Of a DNA stretch of 14,559 bases, positions 6,134 through 13,404 are shown piece by piece. A program made the translations under genes and the position numbers. The stretch covers positions 1 through 14,559 of the forward strand of contig JBDHZU010000039.1 in the NCBI GenBank assembly GCA_039812085.1, given 5' to 3'. Origin of the DNA: JBDHZU01 sp039812085. Lineage in GTDB: Bacteria; Actinomycetota; Actinomycetes; S36-B12; UBA10799. A model generated the notes under the pieces. The model was not told the DNA's origin. It saw only the letters and a list, made by a program, of their open reading frames with translations, and did no database searches. How positions within the stretch are numbered: the stretch's first letter is position 1; every line of letters starts with the position of its first letter.

Positions 6134-6979
6134 ATGCATCGCGTTGTGAAAACCTCGCTCACCGCAGCCGCACTGAGCACCATGCTCATCGCCGGAACTG
6201 CCGTATCCGCGAACGCCGCCACTGGCGTGACTGACGGCTACACCGACACCCAAGCCGATTCGACTAATTCACTCGTCACGGCACCGCTTCCTACCGCGCC
6301 AAACACCGGCGTTGACGAAGCACCCACCGTGCGTTCGGCCACTAAGAAGCCCAAGAAAGAAAAAACCATCGCAGACGTGAAGGCAGGCAAAGCCGTCCTG
6401 AAGGTTGGCGATACGGGCAAGGCCATCACTAACCTGCAAACCCGTCTCAACCAGGCCGGGATCAAAACTGCCGTCACCGGTACGTACACCAAGAGCACTA
6501 AATCCGCGGTGCTGCACCTGCAGTCGAAGTTCCTGATCGGCAACTCCGGCAAAGTTGGCCCTATCACCTGGCGCACATTGGCAAGCATCACCAAGCGCGG
6601 CGACAAGGTCGACAGCCGTTGCTACACCAAGAAGAAGGTGCTCTGCATCGACAAGTCCCAGCGGGTACTTCGCTACATGAAGAACGGCAAGACCCTGTTG
6701 GTTCTCGATGCCCGCTTCGGTTCTGGAGAAAACCCCACCCGTCTCGGCGTCAACTACGTCTACTCCAAGAGCACCCTCGTGATCTCATCGCTGTACCACA
6801 CCCCGATGCCGTACTCGATGTTCTTCGATGGCGGTATCGCGGTGCACTACTCGAAGTACTTCAAGGCGGTCGGTTACAACGGTCATTCACATGGTTGCGT
6901 CAACATCCGCGACATGGCGAAGCTCAAGTGGCTGTACAAGCAGATTCCGCTCGGCACCAAGGTTGTTGTCTACCAATAA
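6134..6979 (+). CDS. Secreted L,D-transpeptidase (YkuD) with peptidoglycan-binding domain
   Basis: A 281-residue exported enzyme expected to make 3-3 cross-links in peptidoglycan or attach proteins to it. The ATG is chosen for the AAGGAG six bases upstream; the frame extends further but the ribosome binding site decides. The signal peptide covers 1-28, ending AVSANA. A Thr/Pro-rich and then Lys-rich linker follows (about 30-80). A PG_binding_1 domain spans about 85-152 (LKVGDTGKAITNLQTRL). The YkuD domain spans about 163-281 with His238 and the catalytic motif HGCVN (Cys255). Cys163 and Cys171 could form a disulfide. It lies downstream of the SGNH hydrolase and ends just before a strong terminator. 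The fold and active site are complete. Confidence 0.93.
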   Translation: MHRVVKTSLTAAALSTMLIAGTAVSANAATGVTDGYTDTQADSTNSLVTAPLPTAPNTGVDEAPTVRSATKKPKKEKTIADVKAGKAVLKVGDTGKAITNLQTRLNQAGIKTAVTGTYTKSTKSAVLHLQSKFLIGNSGKVGPITWRTLASITKRGDKVDSRCYTKKKVLCIDKSQRVLRYMKNGKTLLVLDARFGSGENPTRLGVNYVYSKSTLVISSLYHTPMPYSMFFDGGIAVHYSKYFKAVGYNGHSHGCVNIRDMAKLKWLYKQIPLGTKVVVYQ

Positions 6980-6990
6980 CCTAAGCCCAG

Positions 6991-7037
6991 CTAAACGACG
7001 AGGCCCGCGTGATCATCGCGCGGGCCTCGTCGTTTAG
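6991..7037. terminator. Strong terminator with 19-bp perfect stem
   Basis: The arms at 6991-7009 and 7019-7037 are exact complements over 19 bases (CTAAACGACGAGGCCCGCG and its reverse complement) around a 9-base loop. It starts 12 bases after the L,D-transpeptidase stop. The stem is GC-rich in the centre with AT-rich ends (CTAAA/TTTAG), so it can act in both directions. Confidence 0.92.
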
Positions 7038-7046
7038 TCTCCTCGC

Positions 7047-7280
7047 GTGCGTAATCCGTTGAGTCTGATGGCAACTGCCTTCGGTGCTGTGCGCACGGCA
7101 ATCGATTCCGCGATTCCGCATCGTCGGCGCTGGCCAGCCAACGGCAAGCTCAAACGGGAAACTTTGGAAATCGGTTCGATTCCAGAACCACGTCGCGCCG
7201 CTATCAACGAGTCGCTGCGCGCTCATCCCAGTCAGGGACTCAGCTTGAGCCTGGTCACTGAGGACGAACCAGACAACTAG
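7047..7280 (+). CDS. Small hypothetical protein
   Basis: A 77-residue frame from GTG 7047 (or 70 residues from ATG 7068). The product starts with a possible amphipathic helix (FGAVRTAIDSAI), then an Arg/Lys-rich middle (HRRRWPANGKLKRE), and ends in an acidic tail (TEDEPDN). No family is recognised. No ribosome binding site precedes either start, but TAGTCT at 7035-7040 lies six bases before the GTG, fitting a leaderless transcript. The stop overlaps that of the opposing alpha/beta hydrolase in a shared CTAG. Amino acid composition looks coding-like, and the opposing frame here is not a better candidate. It could still be spurious. Confidence 0.5.
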   Translation: MRNPLSLMATAFGAVRTAIDSAIPHRRRWPANGKLKRETLEIGSIPEPRRAAINESLRAHPSQGLSLSLVTEDEPDN

Positions 7281-8518
7281 GCAAGCAGACCGATCTCCGC
7301 CAACAGCAACACCAACGCAGCCATCGCCGGTAGACGAGCAAACTTGTGGTCCACGTTCAATGACCCCATCCGGGTGTACCAAGGGAACGGGTCGTACGCC
7401 AAATCCCAGTGATGGGCTCGGAACATTGCCAACTCAGTGGCTTGTGGCGTGGGAATGCGTGCTTGCGCGGCCGTGAGCAGCATGTCGTTGTTCTTGTCGT
7501 AATTACGTAGCTGCAGCAGCCCCAGCGCCTGGTAGTAGGGAACTTCGCGCACGCTGGTGACCCCGCTGACACTGAACATCGGCACCTTGAGTTCCATTAG
7601 CCGGGTGACATGATCACGCAGGAACGCTTCGCGCACGCCAGTTGTGAGGTCATTGACCGCAGCGGCAACGTCGTATTCATCCAACCGACGGTCAATCTGA
7701 TCGGTTTGCACGACGGGAACGAGTTGTCGCAATACCCGGCCGGTATCGCCACTCAATGGGTCATTCGCCGACGAAGCCGGAAGGTTCGCCGCAATGTCGT
7801 CGGCGATGTATGAACCGCCGATCACTCCACCCCAACTCACGAATGCCTCGACCCGATCGGCAAATTCAGGACGATCCACCAGGAACTGCAAACAGTCAGT
7901 TGCGCCTTTGTCGTAGCCGATCAACACAGCTCGTCGGGGCGCGCGCGCCTCCTCTGATGGGATCTCCATCGACTCGCTGTCCAGACCGCTACCTGAGGTA
8001 AACGTATTGGCCAGATCCTCGACGTTGTCCTTAGAACTACGGGCGGGATGCAGATCGGAGGTGAGGACCCGGATCCCAAATCGATCCTCAATCTCTGGCC
8101 ATACCGACTGGAATGCCATCGTTGGCAACAGGCCAGTCATCATGCCGGGTGCAAACACGATTGCTGTGTCCGACGAAACCTCCGGCATCGCCGCAGCAGG
8201 CATCTCGACAACTGCTTCTTCGCGGGCGGCACGGTGCAGGAACCGCGACGACAACAACTCAGTGTTGGATCGTCGATCCACGAACTGCATGGGTAACGGG
8301 ACGCGGTTAGCTGCAGCGCGCATCGCACGCTTGTCTTCTAATGCCTCTGCCAGAAAAAGGTTCCGGTATCGCCTGCCCAGCCAATCCTTGATGACAGGAC
8401 TTGCCAGAGCCTTCGCTGGATGATCAGCGACAGCGTCACGAACCTGTTCGATGACCGCCTCGAAGTCTTGCGCTACCAGAGAGGCAGCGATGGCGGTATC
8501 AGTGTTGACGTCGGTCAA
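7277..8518 (-). CDS. Alpha/beta hydrolase-fold protein with Asp at the nucleophile elbow
   Basis: A 413-residue protein with an alpha-helical N-terminal region (1-115) and an alpha/beta hydrolase core: VFAPGMMTGLLP (121-132) as the oxyanion-side loop, VLIGYDKGATD (198-208) as the nucleophile elbow, and FVSWGGVIGGS after it. Related actinobacterial and myxobacterial proteins, from memory, read GYSKG. Here the nucleophile position is Asp203, as in haloalkane dehalogenases and epoxide hydrolases. Candidate histidines lie in RAHHWD and VDHKF near the C-terminus. There is no signal peptide, although the last 17 residues are hydrophobic. The start is a TTG overlapping the DUF3073 stop by four bases (TTGA), implying coupled translation. 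The substrate is unknown. Confidence 0.72.
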   Translation of the reverse strand: MTDVNTDTAIAASLVAQDFEAVIEQVRDAVADHPAKALASPVIKDWLGRRYRNLFLAEALEDKRAMRAAANRVPLPMQFVDRRSNTELLSSRFLHRAAREEAVVEMPAAAMPEVSSDTAIVFAPGMMTGLLPTMAFQSVWPEIEDRFGIRVLTSDLHPARSSKDNVEDLANTFTSGSGLDSESMEIPSEEARAPRRAVLIGYDKGATDCLQFLVDRPEFADRVEAFVSWGGVIGGSYIADDIAANLPASSANDPLSGDTGRVLRQLVPVVQTDQIDRRLDEYDVAAAVNDLTTGVREAFLRDHVTRLMELKVPMFSVSGVTSVREVPYYQALGLLQLRNYDKNNDMLLTAAQARIPTPQATELAMFRAHHWDLAYDPFPWYTRMGSLNVDHKFARLPAMAALVLLLAEIGLLA

Positions 8519-8700
8519 CGCTCGTCGTCGTCCAAATACTTAGCTGCCACATCGTCATAGTCGTCAGACGAATCATGGCGGTTTGAAGACTGTGAACTCG
8601 AAAGTTCAGCACGCAGCTTGTCAAAATCAGTCTCGGGAGAGTTGTACTTCAGTTCCCGAGCGACCTTGGTCTGCTTAGCCTTTGCCCGGCCGCGCCCCAT
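8515..8700 (-). CDS. DUF3073 family protein
   Basis: A 61-residue protein. The ATG at 8700 is chosen because MGRGRAKAKQTKVARELKY is the conserved DUF3073 beginning and GAGGGGG lies seven bases upstream; the frame is open further upstream, but those residues look non-coding. It has a basic N-terminal half and an acidic C-terminal half (DDYDDVAAKYLDDDER), typical of the family. The function is not established. DUF3073 genes sit near purM and bldC in many actinobacteria, including Streptomyces, so this placement is conserved. The TGA overlaps the TTG start of the alpha/beta hydrolase. Confidence 0.88.
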   Translation of the reverse strand: MGRGRAKAKQTKVARELKYNSPETDFDKLRAELSSSQSSNRHDSSDDYDDVAAKYLDDDER

Positions 8701-8861
8701 GGCTCGACCCCCTCGCCCGGATACCCCGGAATCGGCGTGAACAGTGATTGGCTCATAGCCTACCCGACTCATTCCGAGGCTGCAGCGGATGAGCAAGGCA
8801 TTACGGCAAATCGGGCAAATAGGTTGCTTCACACCCCAATCGCTCACCAAACTTCTTCCCG
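8701..8861. promoter_or_regulatory. Divergent control region of DUF3073 and bldC
   Basis: A 161-base gap that must hold both promoters. On the plus strand TAGGTT at 8820-8825 is a possible -10 for bldC, giving a leader of about 30 bases; no ribosome binding site precedes the bldC ATG. On the minus strand GGCTATGAGCC (8751-8761) is an imperfect palindrome upstream of DUF3073. No confident -35 elements were seen. Confidence 0.35.
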
Positions 8862-9197
8862 ATGACCGTTCCATCGAACGACGCCGAACCGCTGCTGACT
8901 CCTGCTGAAGTCGCAGCGATGTTCCGGGTTGACCCCAAGACTGTGACCCGCTGGGCGAAGGCCGGCAAGCTCACCTCTGTGCGAACACTGGGCGGGCATC
9001 GGCGCTACCTGGCCAGTGAAGTGCGCACGCTGCTGGAAGGGGTTCCCCCAGCCAAGGCACGCGATGATGCAGCCTCAACTGCTGCTGCCCGCAACCCTCG
9101 ACCGGTAACACCCCCTGCCACGAACGATTCGGGACTTGAACCACTTCCGCCGCCGCCACCCTCACCGGGATCTTCCGGCGGCTTACCCACCGGGTAG
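8862..9197 (+). CDS. bldC: BldC-type MerR-like DNA-binding regulator
   Basis: A 111-residue protein with a winged-helix domain at about 11-60: LLTPAEVAAMFRVDPKTVTRWAKAG is the helix-turn-helix and GGHRRYLASEV the wing. This is the BldC signature. In Streptomyces BldC controls the timing of differentiation and binds direct repeats cooperatively. That protein is about 68 residues; here residues 61-111 form an extra low-complexity tail rich in Ala and then Pro (PLPPPPPSPG). It is divergent from DUF3073 and directly abuts purM tail to tail (TAG then TTA, no spacing). The ATG has no evident ribosome binding site. Family assignment is secure; developmental function in this organism is not implied. 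Confidence 0.9.
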   Translation: MTVPSNDAEPLLTPAEVAAMFRVDPKTVTRWAKAGKLTSVRTLGGHRRYLASEVRTLLEGVPPAKARDDAASTAAARNPRPVTPPATNDSGLEPLPPPPPSPGSSGGLPTG

Positions 9198-10304
9198 TTA
9201 GCGGTACTCGTCCACCAGGCGGACAGAACCGCCGCCGCCGCCCTTTGCGGGGGCATCGCTGGAGTCATCGCTCGTGCGTTCACGGACTTCTCCGCATACC
9301 CAGGCAGTAACACCATTTGCGGCAAGTAGCTTCGTTGCCGCATCTGCATCATCAGGTGCCACGATGGCGACCATTCCGATTCCCATGTTGAAAGTCTTCT
9401 CCAGTTCCAACTGGTCGACCTCTCCCACGCGACCGATGGTGCGGAAGATGGGCAACGGTTGCCAGGTCGACCGCGCCAGATCCACATGCGCCCACTGCGG
9501 CAGTACGCGCGCAATGTTGGCCGCGATTCCCCCACCAGTGATGTGCGAGAACGCGTGAACATCCACAGCGGTTGAACGAGCCATCGCCAGTACGTCTTTG
9601 GCGTAGATCCAGGTTGGTTCCAACAGCTCTTCGCCAAGGCTTCGATCGAAGTCGAGAACGTGTCGATCCAATTCCCATCCGGCCTGGTTCAACAAGACAT
9701 GACGAGCCAGTGAATATCCATTGGAGTGCAGACCAGACGAACCCATCGCAATAACAACATCTCCACGCTGAACACGATCAGGTCCCAGCAATTCATCTGC
9801 TTCCACCACAGCAGTGCCAGCCCCGGCAACGTCGTATTCATCCGGATCCAGCAAACCGGGATGTTCAGCAGTTTCGCCGCCAAGCAATGCGCAGCCGGCC
9901 ATCTCGCAACCCTGTGCGATACCGGACACAATCGCCGCAATCCGCTCTGGCACAACGGATCCACACGCGATGTAGTCAGTCATGAACAGCGGTTCAGCAC
10001 CCACCACGACGAGGTCGTCCACCACCATCGCCACCAGGTCTCGACCGATGGTGTCGTGGATATCCATACGTTGAGCGATCGCCACCTTGGTTCCGACTCC
10101 GTCGGTGGAAGTAGCGAGTAATGGTCGTCGATAGTTGGCTAACTTCGAGGCATCGAAAAGACCGGCAAATCCACCAAAATCTCCAACGACTTCTGGTCGG
10201 GTCGCTCGAGCAACGGACTCCTTCATCAAGGCGACTGCGCGTTCGCCTGCCTCTACGTCAACTCCGGCGGCTGCGTATGTGCTGGATGCATCATCTGCAC
10301 TCAT
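9198..10304 (-). CDS. purM: Phosphoribosylformylglycinamidine cyclo-ligase (AIR synthetase)
   Basis: A 368-residue cytosolic enzyme that closes the imidazole ring of FGAM with ATP to make AIR, the fifth step of purine synthesis. Motifs in order: YAAAGVDVEAGERAV at the N-terminus, STDGVGTK (ATP/FGAM binding), MVVDDLVVVGAEPLF, GGETAEHPG, SGLHSNGYSLAR and HITGGG. The length is slightly above the bacterial norm because of a Ser/Asp and then poly-Gly segment (SDDSSDAPAKGGGGG) just before the C-terminus. The ATG overlaps the purF stop by four bases (ATGA), and no ribosome binding site is obvious, so translation is probably coupled to purF. It ends against bldC with no spacer and no visible terminator. 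Confidence 0.97.
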   Translation of the reverse strand: MSADDASSTYAAAGVDVEAGERAVALMKESVARATRPEVVGDFGGFAGLFDASKLANYRRPLLATSTDGVGTKVAIAQRMDIHDTIGRDLVAMVVDDLVVVGAEPLFMTDYIACGSVVPERIAAIVSGIAQGCEMAGCALLGGETAEHPGLLDPDEYDVAGAGTAVVEADELLGPDRVQRGDVVIAMGSSGLHSNGYSLARHVLLNQAGWELDRHVLDFDRSLGEELLEPTWIYAKDVLAMARSTAVDVHAFSHITGGGIAANIARVLPQWAHVDLARSTWQPLPIFRTIGRVGEVDQLELEKTFNMGIGMVAIVAPDDADAATKLLAANGVTAWVCGEVRERTSDDSSDAPAKGGGGGSVRLVDEYR

Positions 10305-11815
10305 GGATGAGCCAATGCCCCTGCGCCGCCTGCCCCAACAGATAGCGGCGGCATCGCATCCAGCAAATTGGCACCCAGGAGTTGGTCGTCCTGCAATTCG
10401 ACCGGGTAGACACCGTCAAAGCAGGCACGGCACATCTCGTCCTTCTTCATCTCAGTGGATGCAACCAGGTTGTCCAAGGAGATGTAACCCAACGAATCGG
10501 CCCCAATTGAGGAGCAGATTTCTTCTGTACTCAAACCGTTGGCGACTAGTTCGGCCTTGGTCGCAAAGTCGATTCCGTAGAAACACGGCCACTTCACCGG
10601 TGGGCTGGAGATGCGCACGTGAACTTCAGTCGCACCAGCCTCACGCAGCATGCGGACAATCGCGCGCTGAGTGTTCCCGCGAACGATGGAGTCGTCCACG
10701 ACGACCAACCGCTTGCCTGCGATCACTTCTCGTAGGGGGTTCAACTTGAGCCGAATACCTAGCTGGCGCAGAGTCTGGCTAGGTGAGATGAAGGTTCGTC
10801 CGACGTAGGCGTTCTTCACCAAACCTTGGGCGAATGGCAGTCGGGACGCCTGGGCGTATCCCACCGCTGCCGGAGTGCCCGATTCCGGAACCGGGATAAC
10901 GAGATCGGCCTCAGCCGGATGCTCCACCGCCAATCGGCGGCCCACCTCGACTCGAGTCGAATGGACGCTACGTCCCTCAATCTGGGTGTCGGGTCGCGCC
11001 AGGTAGACGTACTCGAAGAGGCAAAGTTTGGGATCAGCTTGGGCGAATCGATGTGATTCCAACCCATGTTCGTCAATGGCAATCAGTTCGCCCGGCTCAA
11101 TATCCCGAACAAACGATGCACCCACGATGTCTAGTGCGGCCGTCTCCGAGGCAACGACCCAACCATGTTCGAGCTTGCCCAACACCAACGGTCGGATGCC
11201 CTGCGGGTCGCGGGCGGCGTACAGCGTCGAATCATCCATGAACACCAACGAGAACGCACCGCGCATTCGCGGAAGTTCCCGTTTGGCGGCTTCGATGACG
11301 CTGATATCCGGATGGCCTGCCAGCAACGCCGTCATGATTTCGGTGTCGCTCGTAGCAGCCGTTCCACCAATTGGTAGCTCGCCAGTCTGTTCTTGTAGTT
11401 CCGTCAGCCGCTGGTTGAGTTCGTGGGTGTTAGTCAGATTTCCGTTGTGCCCCAAGGCCAAATGACCCGTCGCAGTGGAACGGAATGTGGGCTGCGCGTT
11501 CTCCCACACGCTGGCACCCGTCGTGGAGTAACGCGCGTGGCCAATTGCCAGATGTCCACGCAGGCTTTCCAGCACAGGCTCGTTGAATACCTGGGAGACC
11601 AGACCCATCTCTTTGTAAACGACGATCTCGCTGCCATCGCTTACGGCAATACCGGCAGATTCCTGGCCACGGTGCTGCAAGGCATAAAGGCCGAAGTAAG
11701 TGAGCTTCGCGACTTCTTCTCCGGGCGCCCACACGCCAAATACACCGCAGGCATCCTGCGGACCCTTTTCGCCAGGGAGGAGATCGTGCGAGAGTCGACC
11801 ATCGCCGCGCGTCAC
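10301..11815 (-). CDS. purF: Amidophosphoribosyltransferase (PRPP amidotransferase)
   Basis: A 504-residue enzyme for the committed step of purine synthesis, making phosphoribosylamine from PRPP and glutamine. The N-terminal glutaminase domain carries CGVFG with Cys23 as nucleophile, which must be exposed by cleaving a 22-residue propeptide. The phosphoribosyltransferase motif is VVVDDSIVRGNTQR. Cysteines in DPKLCLF, KWPCFYG and CRACFDG mark the B. subtilis-type, iron-sulfur-containing subfamily. The N-terminal segment RGDGRLSHDLLPGEKGPQDA resembles Streptomyces PurF, supporting this GTG. AAGG touches the GTG directly, too close for a normal ribosome binding site, and promoter placement suggests a leaderless start. 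It forms an operon with purM. No purL is visible upstream; a haem-type operon lies there instead. Confidence 0.97.
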   Translation of the reverse strand: MTRGDGRLSHDLLPGEKGPQDACGVFGVWAPGEEVAKLTYFGLYALQHRGQESAGIAVSDGSEIVVYKEMGLVSQVFNEPVLESLRGHLAIGHARYSTTGASVWENAQPTFRSTATGHLALGHNGNLTNTHELNQRLTELQEQTGELPIGGTAATSDTEIMTALLAGHPDISVIEAAKRELPRMRGAFSLVFMDDSTLYAARDPQGIRPLVLGKLEHGWVVASETAALDIVGASFVRDIEPGELIAIDEHGLESHRFAQADPKLCLFEYVYLARPDTQIEGRSVHSTRVEVGRRLAVEHPAEADLVIPVPESGTPAAVGYAQASRLPFAQGLVKNAYVGRTFISPSQTLRQLGIRLKLNPLREVIAGKRLVVVDDSIVRGNTQRAIVRMLREAGATEVHVRISSPPVKWPCFYGIDFATKAELVANGLSTEEICSSIGADSLGYISLDNLVASTEMKKDEMCRACFDGVYPVELQDDQLLGANLLDAMPPLSVGAGGAGALAHP

Positions 11816-11821
11816 CCTTCG

Positions 11822-11850
11822 AGTCTACGCGGGGGACGCGCTAGCCCCAA
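11822..11850 (-). promoter_or_regulatory. Candidate purF promoter implying a leaderless mRNA
   Basis: On the minus strand TTGGGG (11845-11850) and TAGACT (11822-11827) are separated by exactly 17 bases. TAGACT ends six bases before the purF GTG, so transcription would begin at or within a base or two of that codon. The upstream terminator leaves hardly any other space for a promoter. Confidence 0.5.
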
Positions 11851-11858
11851 ACACCACC

Positions 11859-11893
11859 GACGCCGACAGCCCATCAATTGGACTGTCGGCGTC
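11859..11893 (-). terminator. Terminator after the HtaA-domain gene
   Basis: GACGCCGACAG (11859-11869) pairs perfectly with CTGTCGGCGTC (11883-11893), and CCA/TGG extends the stem inside after one mismatch. It begins 29 bases after the stop of the HtaA-domain gene and separates that operon from purF. There is no long T tract. Confidence 0.8.
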
Positions 11894-11922
11894 AGCAGAG
11901 TGGTGACTACCCCCTCAGATAG

Positions 11923-13404
11923 TTACCCCTTCGACTTGAGCTTCACCTTGACCACTGGGGATCGACCGGCTGACGAATCAGCCACGATCTGCACCCAGTA
12001 CGCCTTGGTCTTGCTCAATGAGGCGATCGTGCGTGATGGCGACTTCACGACGATCCACTTGCCGAACTTGGACGACTTGTTGGCCTTCGAGACTCGGATC
12101 AGGTAGCGGGTAACAGGTGCCCGGTCCTTGGCTTTGGCCGGTGCGCTCCAGCTCACCTTCACGGTCTTCTTGGCCTTCTTGTACTTGCCGACCGTGACCT
12201 TGGTGACCTTCGATGGCTTCTTCAGCACCACACCCTTGCTCGGGCCAGGCGTTGGAGTTGGTGTCGTAGGTGTGGGAGATGACTCCGGAGCCGCTGCGAC
12301 ATCGATGCCGGTAAAGCTGTCCCATGCCGTGGTGGCACGGGTATGAGCTGCCCAGGTAGAGACTCCTAGCTGAGTCTTGCTGCCGTCCCACACCGTGGAA
12401 TGGCTGTCCGTGTACTTACCGGAGACAGTCAGCTTGGTGCTGAAGTTGCCATCAGCGTCAGGTCCAGCAGGTAGGTAGGCCGCAGCTCCATAAATCTCGG
12501 AATCAGTGAAACCGTTTGTCACCTCGTTGGGGTTTGGGCCGAACACCACATAGAGACCAGCAACTGCCCCACCTTGCTTGTTGGGGTTGAACCCCGAACC
12601 GTTGACGGTGATTTCTTGGGTTCCCTTTGTCGTCAAACCTTCCGCACCAGTCACGGTGACCGTCGGGTTCCAGCTTCGAGCGTCGACGGTGACAACACCG
12701 GGTGCTTTCAATGGGTTGTAGTCCCCACGCGAAGCCGTCGCCGCAGCCGAGGAACTGGCACGGAACCAGTTCTGCATGCTGGCAGGCAGTGCATTCACGA
12801 AATCAGGATTGAACTGCTTGCCATCTAACGGAGCGGTGGCGTTTGGCTCACCCACGCCATCCCATGCGGGAGTGGCATCGAACTTTGCTGTACCCGGAAC
12901 GCTTGGTAGATCAACGATCGTGACCAAGCGGGGCTGATCAGTTTCTGAATCGGTAACGAATGTTTCGTTGCTTGCACCCGGATTCTTCACCGCAACCTTG
13001 GCCTGGATCGAACCGGTTCCCTCGCTGGTGACGTTCACGTGTGGGTCAACTAATGCGATGGAGTAGTTGCCCAGATTCGTATTGCCCAACTGAACTCTCC
13101 CGGTGAAGTCCAACGACAGCGTTCCGTCGTCTTCTCGGGTTCCGGTGCCACTGCTAAAGGTCCAACCGGTGCTGCCCTTGGCGACATTGCCTGCAGTCAC
13201 TTGGGTTTCACGGATGCTCTTGCACGAGTCAGTGGCTGAATTCGCTGGCGTGACGAATGCACCAGAGAATGCGCATTCGCTGATATTCCAGGTCAACAGA
13301 CCATCGGTCACAGCGGCAGTGGATGCCTGTGCGGGTAGCTGCACCAGCGAGGTCGCTACCAGTCCGATGGACCCGATCGTTGCTGCGATCAGGGACTTCT
13401 TCAT
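11923..13404 (-). CDS. Secreted HtaA-domain protein with Ig-like and fibronectin-III-like domains
   Basis: A 493-residue exported protein. The signal peptide is 1-28 (MKKSLIAATIGSIG...PAQA). An HtaA-like domain spans about 32-205 (DGLLTWNIS, LDFTGRVQLG, NYSIALVDPHV), a family known for haem binding in corynebacteria. An Ig-like domain spans about 247-370 (EITVNGSGFNP...GLYVVFGP), then a Pro/Thr linker (375-390) and a very basic fibronectin-III-like domain (395-490). There is no LPXTG or C-terminal anchor, so it may be released or held by the basic domain. The haem ligands expected for HtaA (Tyr and His) are not evident; Cys44 and Cys61 may form a disulfide. The ATG has AAGGAAGGA upstream, inside the DUF2470 gene, and overlaps that gene's stop by four bases. 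A haem role is inferred from domain and neighbour. Confidence 0.82.
   Translation of the reverse strand: MKKSLIAATIGSIGLVATSLVQLPAQASTAAVTDGLLTWNISECAFSGAFVTPANSATDSCKSIRETQVTAGNVAKGSTGWTFSSGTGTREDDGTLSLDFTGRVQLGNTNLGNYSIALVDPHVNVTSEGTGSIQAKVAVKNPGASNETFVTDSETDQPRLVTIVDLPSVPGTAKFDATPAWDGVGEPNATAPLDGKQFNPDFVNALPASMQNWFRASSSAAATASRGDYNPLKAPGVVTVDARSWNPTVTVTGAEGLTTKGTQEITVNGSGFNPNKQGGAVAGLYVVFGPNPNEVTNGFTDSEIYGAAAYLPAGPDADGNFSTKLTVSGKYTDSHSTVWDGSKTQLGVSTWAAHTRATTAWDSFTGIDVAAAPESSPTPTTPTPTPGPSKGVVLKKPSKVTKVTVGKYKKAKKTVKVSWSAPAKAKDRAPVTRYLIRVSKANKSSKFGKWIVVKSPSRTIASLSKTKAYWVQIVADSSAGRSPVVKVKLKSKG

Noticed and set aside
5926..6234. A 102-codon plus-strand frame in the leader of the L,D-transpeptidase gene
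   Set aside because: It runs out of frame into the signal-peptide codons of the transpeptidase and has an Arg/Cys-rich random-looking product.
6981..7382. A 133-codon minus-strand frame over the terminator and the small ORF
   Set aside because: It would translate through the 19-bp terminator stem and overlap the alpha/beta hydrolase gene out of frame. Its composition (Cys, Trp, Arg scattered) looks random.
8515..8874. Longer 119-residue start for the DUF3073 gene
   Set aside because: The conserved protein begins at MGRGRAKAKQ with a good ribosome binding site. The extra upstream residues overlap bldC and its promoter and look non-coding.
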